Positions 1-8,763 of a stretch of 20,942 nt of DNA are shown in pieces (position 1 is the first letter of the stretch; each line of letters starts with the position of its first letter). The notes below the pieces were generated by a model. It was not told the DNA's origin. It made no database searches and saw nothing but the letters and a program-made list of their open reading frames with translations. The position numbers were made by a program, and so were the translations under genes. This DNA is from Chloromonas sp. AAM2 (Eukaryota; Chlorophyta; Chlorophyceae; Chlamydomonadales; Chlamydomonadaceae), in the NCBI GenBank assembly GCA_004335635.1, contig QAXH01006125.1, forward strand, positions 24,249 through 45,190, read 5' to 3'.

Positions 1-72
1 TGCCCATGTGATCATAGCACAGCATGCCCACGCGATCATAGCACAGCATGCCCATGTGATCATAGCACAGCA
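1..72. repeat. 24-bp tandem repeat, 3 copies
   Basis: Three contiguous 24-bp units at 1-24, 25-48 and 49-72. Copies 1 and 3 are identical; copy 2 differs at two positions (CACGCG in place of CATGTG). The array is cut by the left edge, so it may be longer. A second small direct repeat follows at about 99-148, where GATGCAAATGACAGCAAAAA occurs twice around an A-rich run. No coding role is visible. Confidence 0.9.
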
Positions 73-167
73 TGCCTATGCAGATAAACACAGCCACATA
101 GATGCAAATGACAGCAAAAAAAAAAGTAGATGCAAATGACAGCAAAAAGAGTATGAGCAATGGTACG

Positions 168-1031
168 TCAGCCCGTGTAAGTGTAAGCACGCACCATCAC
201 TATCTTGCGCGGTCCAAGCTTCCTCGGCTCGCCTGTGAAGAGCTGCTTGTAGTCAGGGCTTGCACAGTCTACCTTTAACTGCACAGTGGGATGTGCAATC
301 AACACATAAAATTGTAAATGGATACCGGGGAGGACTACTCAGCAAAGGTAAGAGTGTTCTTTTGGATGATGATGCCCATGCTCGTGGCCCAGACGTTAGA
401 CTCAACCGCAGCCCATTGGCTGATGGCTATTATATGTACGCACGGTGCCCAGTAAGGGCCAGCCGTACAGCTACAGGCGTTTTTGTCGTACCTGAATCGG
501 CCGAACAGTATTTTCCAGTGGTTTCTCCATGGAGAAGCCAGCAAAGGTACTGACGTTGTTAAGGAACTCGTAGGCTACAAGTTTGGCTCTGGGCGAGGTT
601 AGCAGTTCATCCACAAACCCAACACGCCAAATGGGACTGTTCCACACCTGCAAGCACAGCACCGCAATCTTGGCGTTGTTGATTCTCGAGTGCACCCGTA
701 TGTTGTCACACAGCACGTGCTATTGCTGGACTGCCTGAGTTACAGTTGGAGGAAAAGCTGTCTTGCTGTGGAGGGGTGTCGGGGGCCAGTGCTGGAGTCT
801 GCAAGCGCATGAGAGAGGGCCAGCATGGTGTATGGCACCAAAAATCACACATTTACTAAAACTGGAACGTACCATGGACGCGAATTCTGGCCACCATGGA
901 AAGCGTGTGGGATAGTGGTCCCATGCGGTACGTTCACTGTCAGGCAGCCGAGTGGGATTGCCATAGGCCGTCGAGCTACACAACAGCAAGCCGATCAACA
1001 CCGCACACAACGGTATTCGGACAAACGCCAT
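168..1031 (-). CDS. unrecognised protein with N-terminal signal peptide (3 exons, model tentative)
   Basis: Proposed exons on the minus strand are 1031-873, 647-492 and 278-168, all joined in phase 0, giving 141 aa. Exon 1 begins MAFVRIPLCAVLIGLLLCSS, a short basic start followed by a hydrophobic core and small residues, which is a convincing secretory signal peptide (about residues 1-25). It ends at a GTACGT donor. Exon 2 starts after CTTGCAG and encodes a protein-like stretch containing WNSPIWRVGFVDELL. Exon 3 starts after a pyrimidine-rich TGTGCAG, contains DYKQLFTGEPRKLGPRK and reaches TGA at 170-168. An alternative start lies 21 nt upstream (1052). A GTGCGT donor near the end of exon 3 could instead carry the gene leftwards out of the window, so the C-terminus is unsure. 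I do not recognise the family; a secreted or Golgi-type protein is the most that can be said. Confidence 0.45.
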
Positions 1032-1253
1032 GTCTGAAGGATCGTTGTGCAATCACGCTCCTCCAAACGATTGGTATGCGCAGAGAAATGTAGTTGATTA
1101 ATCAGGCTTGCAACCGTCAGAGCCTTTTATGCCCCCGAAGGCAAAAATCGCAACAGCTTGGTATGGGATCTTTGTTTGCTGACGATATAGTTTACGATCC
1201 TCGTGGCTAGAGACTGAGGGGCCCTGCCTACGTCCCCATATATCTGTTTCCGG

Positions 1254-1466
1254 TCAGGCGTTTCGCGGCGTTTTGCCGCCTGCAATGCCGGTGGCCACGG
1301 ATCGTTGCCAAAGCCTCTGAAGGCCCTGTTGTTGATGTTGAATAAATTGCGCCACTGCTAAATCACGCTTCAAGTCGCTGTGTCCGGCTTGCATCTTTAT
1401 GCCGGGAATGACAGATGTGCATAGCGTAGATGTGGACATAGCGCATTCACCCATGGTTTTCAGCAC
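1254..1466 (-). CDS. possible terminal exon of an unrecognised gene
   Basis: A reading frame is open on the minus strand from 1547 to a stop at 1254. A plausible 3' splice site (CTACAG followed by GTGCTG) would start a 70-codon exon at 1466. The predicted peptide is mixed and polar, with a Gln-rich stretch (AQFIQHQQQGLQRLWQ) that could be helical. No upstream exon could be joined with confidence, and no family is recognised. It may be a chance reading frame. Confidence 0.2.
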   Translation of the reverse strand: MLKTMGECAMSTSTLCTSVIPGIKMQAGHSDLKRDLAVAQFIQHQQQGLQRLWQRSVATGIAGGKTPRNA

Positions 1467-3148
1467 CTGTAGTCGGCAGCCCTGCAAGCAGCGAGGCATC
1501 TGGTCACAGGGCACTCTGGCTACTGGTGTCATGCCACTTCCGGGCAACTCCGCTACTACTCTACCTTACAATTACCATTTCCTGTTGTACCTGGATCAGT
1601 AACCCTTCACTTTATATCAACAATTTAACACACAACAACATTTCCTCCATTACCGAACCTGACATGCATGAAGGTCCTGAACAGGCCCATGCTGAACCCA
1701 TGCTTGCACACATACTCGCACTGTGCTGCTCAACAGGCCAACCTCGCCAGACATGCATCATGTATGGAAGGGAACATGCCGAGAGGCAGGCCAGACTCGT
1801 TGAACATCCAACATGCATCATGTCATGAACGGCTGGGCCCACCTCCGTCCAGTCTCCGCCACACAAGCGTCTTGCTGCTGCTGGATTAACGCTCGCAACT
1901 ATGGCCAATGCGCGCTAGTCTGAGACGCAGCTGCTGGACCTGAGCCTGACCAGAACCCTTCAGGTGTGTCTGGCCAACTCATTTTGATAGCGTAGGCTTG
2001 AAATGTGACCAGTCTCACCAACGATAGAACGGTAACCCCTGCTGAACGTTCAGTTTGATGGCAGCTCACATGCTCGTGTAGAATCCACCAATTCAACAAC
2101 CAAGCATGTTGTGAGGAACAGAAAATCGTAGCCTCAAGTCATTGTCGAGCCTCTACGTGCAAAATAGACTGAACACCTGTCCCAGAGTTCGCTCACTGCA
2201 AAACAAAAGGTGTCACATTGCCCAGGACAGGATCCAGTACCACACACAGGAACTGTCCCAGAACTGGCAAGTATCTTTTATTTTGAGCCAGGAACCCACG
2301 CTGAAGGATTGACACCGGATCTTGAAGCACGTGACTATGTCCATGCAAAGGCAATGAGTTATCACGTCTGAATAATGATCCCAAGCCATACGAGGGAATG
2401 GCAGCGGACCAAGGCATTACATTGCTTTACAGCCCCTTCACTTGCGGTAAGCAATTCCAGCACACAAGCATGATTGCAGCTGCTGTTACATGATTCCATC
2501 ACCAGACAGCATACTACACATTCAGAAGCCAATAAGCAGAGCTTGCCAAGTCAGTATAGATCCTTATTTGTCAGGCCCATTCAATCTTCAGACCCAATAT
2601 TAAGTAAAAGACACGTCCCAGAGGTGGCAGTCACTGGTGCACTGGCTGGAAGTTGATGCACCAGGGGCTTGTCTGCCCAGAAGCATCCCTGCTGAAGGCA
2701 AGTCGGAACACGTGATCGTAACTGTGTCCCTCAAAACTCTTGCATGATATGCAACGACATGTTTTGGCTTGCATGCTACGCCCACAATCTCCAGTCAGTT
2801 TCTGAGTGGTTGCAGATGATCTGACTGGGGGTGCTGCATGCATAAGAGAGTACCGCATCCATGTACCCATGCGTCACCGGCATCACATGTATCCATGTGT
2901 GCACATGTTCAGGCCTATGTGTTTCAAGACGGGCCGGTCGGAAAGGCTTCTGCCAGCATCTTGATGACGAAGGTCCCAAAGGACTGAGCGCCATTCACAC
3001 CTCAATGATCAATCAGGCGGCATAGACACGGTATCAACCCGTGCTGACACACCCATAATTACGCCTCACGATTACGCCCTTAACTGGCCCATCATGCACG
3101 GTTGTCATGATGGGTCATGGTGGGCTATGCGGGTGATCGCCACAGACA
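1467..3148. other. region with no supportable gene
   Basis: Between the weak reading frame ending at 1466 and the stop codon of the uncoupling protein gene at 3149 I see only short reading frames without family resemblance or convincing splice pairs. Part of it must be the 3' untranslated region of the uncoupling protein gene. A minus-strand TGTAA (plus 2486-2490), the polyadenylation signal used by chlorophycean algae, lies about 660 nt past the stop. That assignment is inference. Confidence 0.5.
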
Positions 3149-6100
3149 CTAGTGTTCCTTGGGCTGAACAAGCTTCTTGACCTGCAGAAACACGTGAAGG
3201 ACATTTAAATACGTCTACGGTTGTCACACTGCGTATGACAAAGAGTGGTGCAGCAGTAACATTTGTGGGCATGCCCGTGGTAAGATGTGTTTCAAGGTCG
3301 CTGGGCAAAGGGAGAACGTACTGGAACAAGGGAACACTTGCTGATTGCCGGACATGAAGAGCCGCGTGCTGCTCATCATGTTGCACTTGAAAACTAAAGC
3401 AAAGCCTGTTTTGGAAGCTTGTGAGGAAGTGATCGAGTGTTCTTTCACTGTAGTGTAACGTGCAACCAAAACCTGTTATTGTTCTATCTCCTGTTCAAAC
3501 CAAAGCCTGTTGATTGATCCCAGCGCTCGGTGCATGTGGACCCTCCTGATGTAATAATATATACTCATCCCAGCCCATCACCTGTTCCAATGTCAAGAAC
3601 ATCGCGACATTCCAGGAACCCAGCCGTCCGAAGTTGGGGATGAAACCTGAACAAGCAAGTCAAACACACACGCTCACTGCTGAACAAAGCGATTGATATG
3701 TACGTTATGTTGAGCAATTGCAGTATGCGATGTTAGGAACATGGCCTAAGTATAACACGTCACATTGGTACCGTTATTGGTTTGTTCCTGCTGTTCTTTG
3801 AACTGGTTTTGTTGATCTTCGTGTTACAAGGTGCAAGACTCACCCTTGTAGAAGGCAGGCAAGCCCTCTTGCTTGAATGTCTTAACAAAACAGTCGATCA
3901 CGCCGCTGTAACGACCCACATTGTCACCTGCACATGCAGCAAGTTTTGAAACAGGTGGACAAGGCGTTTGAAAATGTTCCACCTGGGATTCAGGTCAGGG
4001 CATGACCTTGCGCATATGATGGGTCGTTCTGTTGAAGTGCGGTCTGGTTCAGCAAAGTGACACACGCTACCATGCATTTTTTATGCAAACCCAGCAAAGT
4101 GACACGCGCTACCATGCATTCTCCATGCAAACCCAGCAAAGTGACACGCGCTACCATGCATTCTCCATGCATACCACCAGCAATGGACACCATCCCGTTA
4201 AGACTGAAACTAACGCTTGTGAAAAAGGCTTGTAGCAGGCCTCTACGTGCACGAAGCGCAAGCCACTTGTTTTGCGAGCCCTATGGGACTGCTACATTTC
4301 CACAGGGCAAGTGGCTGGATCCTCAGGAATTGGCACATGATGCAGACAACTGCTACACAGTTTGCAGGCCACAACCCTCACTGTTGAGGCCTGCAAAGTG
4401 ATACACACTACAGGAGGGTCACATTATGTGACTGTGACCCTCTTGGCATGGTCTCGTTTCATGCTTTAACTGTTCGTCTTCTGCTTCTTCCTGCTCCAGG
4501 CACCGTTACACTCACCCATGACCCTTGACTTGACCACATCCACAGGCGAGCCCACACACACGGCAATGAAGCCCGCACCCAGCCCGGATACCAAGTGTGT
4601 CACCACGTTGTCCTTGAATACCCCTGTGGCCAGGAGGCTCTCCTTCACCTGGTAGCAGCAATGGCACGTGCGCGGCATCTACCAACCAGCGCCAGGCCTT
4701 TGATGGAAATTACGTTGAAATCTTTGAAATGCCAACCAACTCTGGGGTTCGCAAAGAACATTGCTCTCCAATTCTTCCGGCCGGACAACATAGGACCCGA
4801 CCCGACATCAGGACCAGTACGGTATCTGTATGTGTGGGTGCACGAGGCTGCCTTCTAGCAAATTAGCGTCAAATATGCGTGTCTCAGCTAGATGGCTACT
4901 TAGTCCGAGGCAACTGTACAGTGTAATCAGCTGCTGGTTAGATGACACGCTTGCTTGCGTTGGTGCACAGTGCCTGCTGAAAGGCACGGGGTAGGCACAG
5001 AGTGGAACATGCCAGGATACATGCACGATGTCACGCAGATACAGGGATACTGTAGAATGTTGTTACACAAGGCATCCTGGGGATCCCTCCCAGCTAACTC
5101 AAACCCCGTTGATGGGATCCTTGCGCATGCTTCCCGACGGAGAGGCCCAGACTACTGCGGTCCTCTTTACAACATCTTGATGACCCAGACATCACGTCAC
5201 CATCACCATCATCAAACGGCTTGTCATGGCATGTCACCATGTCTGTCACATGACGCACACAAGCCTGTTTCACCACACACCCCTGGGTACACATGACATC
5301 TACCAAAACGACCAGCAGATGTGATAAAAACGTTTCTGAAGCCACGTGTCTCACCTGGTCGTAGGATGCCAGCTCCGCTGCATTGATGAGCGCATTCCTG
5401 GCGATGTTGGGGCCCACGCCCTTCCAGAGGCCCAGCATGCCCTCCTCCCTGCGGCAAAGCAAACCCAGCAATTCGCGCCGCCAACCATATGTTGTCTAGA
5501 CCGAGAGGCTTGTGTCGGTCTCTATGTTGGCTTTTATATCCGCGGCAATGCGCAGATGTGATGTGCCCCGTAACACATCAGGGACGATTAGGTGAAACGT
5601 TAACAAGTAACAGACTTCAGGCGTTATCCACAACTGGGCCTCCTCATGTGTATGCTCTGCACAGTAGCCTCAGCATCACCTGTGGCCAAGTTCAAATCAA
5701 TGGAGCTGTAGCCAGGACAAGTGCCACCGAACTAACCAAGGGGTGTGAGTCAGGTGGTGCCTTCCTGTTGCCTCCTGACCTGCCAAATGCTGTTTGGTGT
5801 TGTACAGGAGGCAGGATTTATATGCGTAGAAACGTAGAGTTTTTGGAATGTACGTGTAGAATTACGTGTAGACAATTCAACGTAGAATCAACACATCTAT
5901 GCCTCTGCACAACACTATATATACGCTGTGAGCGTAGATCTTTGCGCAATCCGACACCCCTTGCTTCCTGACGATGATGCCATGTGTTGTTTGAGCGTGG
6001 TTGTTTTACAACAGCTTCTGGCACCCTCGCACCTGGCAATGATGCCGTACGCCTTGATGGCAGATGGATACTTCTGGCACCCTCGCACCTGGCAATGATG

Positions 6101-8443
6101 CCGTGCGCCTTGATGGCAGATGGATACTTCTGGCACCCTCGCACCTGGCAATGATGCCGTGCGCCTTGATGGCAGATGGATACTTCTGGCACCCTCGCAC
6201 CTGGCAATGATGCCGTACGCCTTGATGGCAGATGGATACTTGAGAGGGGTCCCCGCGGGCAGCTTGCCCTCCGATTGCATGCGTACCTGCACGCCACATG
6301 CATGCATGCTCCACACCACATGCATGCGATTCTGTAAACTGCATGCACATGCTGCAAGTTGCACTGCTAGCTTCATCGTTACCGGCCTGTTACATCGTTT
6401 GAACACACATGCCTTGGTCCCACATCCACCATCTAAATCTCGTCCATGCAAGACCACAATCCACATCCTTTGATCAGCTGGGTCCTTCAGAACTTTCATG
6501 CACACCCTTGCTCCCACATCCATACCCATGCCACATCCATACCCACGCCACATCCCATACCCATGCCACATCCATACCCATGCCACATCCATACCCATGC
6601 CACATCCCATACCCATGCCACATCCCATACCCATGCCACATCCATACCCACGCCACATCCATACCCATGGTTGCAAGCGATGAGGGGCATGCCTTAGGTA
6701 CACTTGCTCTGCATATGGCTTTGAATTGCTGCATGCGTGACCTGCCTCCTGGCGCCGCAGGTGACGCCGGCCACGCCAGGGCCGGCACCCTCTGACACTT
6801 CCACAGCCCATACTAAACCACCCACATGGCCAATCTGGGAGGTGAGGGTGTTTTCAAATATCTCTCGACGAGCTGCATTCAGCCACATCTTCAGCAGCCT
6901 TGACTTCGTTGTGGTTGAGCCGTAAAACACAAAATGCTCATAAGGGTCGAGAAAACACCACGGGTTTTTTTTAGGACTTGTATACCACCCAGTTAACCAT
7001 ACCTTTTTTGCAATGCTTTTCTCGGAATGACCCACTCCTTGATATGGTCAATTTCTGTAGAACCTCTCCCCCCCCACCTGGATAAGGCACGATTAGATCA
7101 GGTAACATTATCGACCTTCATGCTTAAGAAAACCCATAAGTAATGCCACCTTCACCACAAAAGCGCTCAGGGCTCGCACCAGGCTGTCTTCAAACGTTTG
7201 AAGTACGACTTCGATTACTCTGCTGAAGATACCCACCTTTACTAGGTCTGTTGGCGACGCCACCATGATGCCCAGGGCCCCTGTCGTGAGGCCCGCTGCG
7301 ATCTTGATGGCAAGTGAGGGGTCGCCTGTCCGGTTGCCCATGTACAGGTTGCGCACCTGACATGGCGCATGGCACACATGGCACATGACTAAGGGTGTTG
7401 TGGTGACCCACTATTCTCCTTCTTCCTTGCCCCTGCTAAGCAATCCTCCCCGGACTGAAGGCAATGTACACAACAATCACAGCAACATGATAGAGGACAG
7501 ACATGGCTTTAAGCAGCTGAGCCTGCTCAGCACTGACCCCTCATTCCCAAACCCTCGATCATTTCAGAGTTGCTTCCTTCCATTAGGAACCGATTGTCGG
7601 TATGCGTGGCTGATTGGTCTTTCAAACAGATGGATGACGTGTGGCAACCCATGACCTGGAATGAGCCTGAGCTGTACTCGTACAAAGCTGTGCCCTTGGA
7701 CTGTAAGAAAAGTGCATGTCAGACTTAAACGATAAGCCTCCAGGCAGGAGTCGATAAGTCTGCGCGTGTCATGCCCAGCCACGTCATGTGTGACACTTGC
7801 AACCCTAGGGTGAGATCAGGGTAGGGTGCCATCTCTCAGGGCAGGTTGGACCATCCTAGTGAGCATCGCTCACCGGCTCGTACATGCCAATCCGAAGCCC
7901 TCCAAAGAGACACTGGCGGTGCATGCCTGGATGGGCAAGGCAAGAGCGTGTGTAGGTAAGCGTGTGATATGAAAATCATGCTGACAGCAGGCAGATGCGC
8001 ACACCTGGCTCAACGCCCTTCCATAGAGCTCCGGCGCCTTCTTCCCGCGCAATGGTACCTATTGTGCCCAGAAGGCCCCTGCATCGGCGAGACGGCCAGG
8101 GCTAATGGATAAATTTTTCAAGGTAGGACAAAGCGATAGGGATGTCGCAGGCGTTGCGTGCCTCACTTGTATTTATTGCTGTCCTTCTGGAGTTGCAAGC
8201 GGACTTTCGCTGTGTCCATAGGGAGCGTCAGGATCTGCAGCGCATTGCCCAGCAAATTGGGCTTCGGTTAGGGTATACTCCCCCACACTCTTCCATCCCA
8301 CATCGTCAAGCCAAATACCATTCCCATCATCGCGTAGTAGCGCATGTTACATCGCTCACCTCCGCTGTGCATGCTGCAATAGCGCTGCATGCAAACATTT
8401 TGTGGAAGGGAAGTGGAGGCCCTGAAGAAGATGGTGGCGACAT
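3149..8443 (-). CDS. UCP: mitochondrial uncoupling protein (plant UCP/PUMP type), 11 exons, complete
   Basis: This is an inner-membrane carrier of the SLC25 family; plant UCPs dissipate proton-motive force and have also been reported to exchange dicarboxylates or amino acids. Minus-strand exons: 8443-8360, 8234-8167, 8078-8005, 7926-7874, 7356-7237, 6286-6201, 5448-5355, 4648-4516, 3927-3844, 3646-3582, 3181-3149. Phases agree at every junction and total 894 nt (297 aa), the usual family length of about 300. All three carrier signatures are present at the expected spacing: PMDTAK at residues 33-38, PTDLVK at 128-133 and PVDVVK at 228-233. Family-typical stretches include [62 protein letters not shown] and [13 protein letters not shown], which favour UCP over the dicarboxylate carrier. 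There is no cleavable presequence, as is normal for carriers. Oddity: the end of exon 6 and its donor are tandemly repeated four times (see 6015-6238). The gene is head to head with the Mpv17 gene. Confidence 0.95.
4051..4174. repeat. 42-bp tandem repeat, 3 copies, in UCP intron 8
   Basis: Units begin at 4051, 4093 and 4135, each starting AGCAAAGTGACAC and containing CTACCATGCATT. Copy 1 differs mainly in TTTTTTATG where the others read TCTCCATG; copy 3 is truncated by about 2 nt. A diverged partial copy (GCAAAGTGATACACACTAC) lies near 4393-4411. Both strands are open across the array by chance, but it lies in the intron between exon 8 (4516) and exon 9 (3927). Confidence 0.9.
6015..6238 (-). 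repeat. 56-bp tandem repeat x4 carrying UCP exon 6 end plus splice donor
   Basis: Four contiguous 56-bp units at 6015-6070, 6071-6126, 6127-6182 and 6183-6238. They are identical except that the two middle copies read GCGCAC where the outer copies read GCGTAC (minus strand). The copy at 6183-6238 is the authentic one: its first 38 nt on the minus strand are the end of UCP exon 6, followed by GTGCGAGG, the donor. The other three copies repeat the same exon piece, donor and 18 nt of intron. Repeat boundaries share the trinucleotide AAG, consistent with slippage or unequal exchange. Candidate exon ends are 6201, 6145, 6089 and 6033. Confidence 0.95.
6520..6667. repeat. 17/18-bp minisatellite, about 8.5 copies, in UCP intron 5
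   Basis: Units of the form CCATACCCATGCCACAT alternate between 17 and 18 bp, the longer form having one extra leading C. In order the lengths are 17, 17, 18, 17, 17, 18, 18, 17, then a partial copy. The second and eighth copies carry CACGCC in place of CATGCC. On both strands the array makes low-complexity reading frames (His/Pro-rich or Gly/Met/Trp-rich) that I regard as non-coding. It lies between UCP exons 5 (7237) and 6 (6286). Confidence 0.9.
7418..7462 (-). repeat. dispersed repeat, copy A
   Basis: The reverse complement of this segment matches 19639-19683. Fifteen bases, GCCTTCAGTCCGGGG, are identical, and the next roughly 30 bases are alignable with a few substitutions and one indel. 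This copy lies in UCP intron 4 and the other in Cdc50 intron 5, in opposite orientations. It may be part of a short interspersed element whose full limits cannot be seen here. Confidence 0.6.
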
Positions 8444-8763
8444 GATGCAAAATTGATTTCAGAAGGTAGTTCTATGAAGCACTGGTACGGTGGATGGGTG
8501 TGTCGGTGGCTGTATGGCCCTAGCGACTCGATTTGCAACGCGCAATTTGGTTGATGCTACTGATCTGCTATTGCACTCCGTTCTGTGAATCTTGCAAGTT
8601 CCGCTCGGCGCTCGGGAAAAAAGATCAAACAAAAAATGGCTCGAACGTTTTCTTCCGGCATGTGATCTGAAGCACATCGTTGACTTGCACTGAACCCGCA
8701 CGCTGACCGGCCCTGCACTGGAATCTCACGCTCAGATCCGCATTAGTACTACCTGTAACGACG
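8444..8763. promoter_or_regulatory. divergent (bidirectional) promoter between UCP and Mpv17 genes
   Basis: The start codon of the uncoupling protein gene (8443, minus) and that of the Mpv17 gene (8764, plus) are separated by 320 bp. This interval must contain both 5' untranslated regions and both promoters. An A/T-rich run lies near 8619-8638, but I could not identify definite TATA elements or transcription start sites. Confidence 0.6.

Noticed and set aside
2193..2785. Two minus-strand reading frames with faint mutual similarity (about 2250-2350 and 2680-2770)
   Set aside because: The resemblance is patchy and I could not separate it from chance; no splice model or family supports a gene.
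6409..6795. His/Pro-rich and Trp/Met/Gly-rich reading frames on both strands
   Set aside because: They are translations of the 17/18-bp minisatellite inside UCP intron 5 and have no independent support.
5915..6811. Long minus-strand reading frame of 298 codons
   Set aside because: It is open by chance across the minisatellite and the 56-bp array. Only 6201-6286 of it is real UCP exon 6, fixed by splice phase and family similarity.
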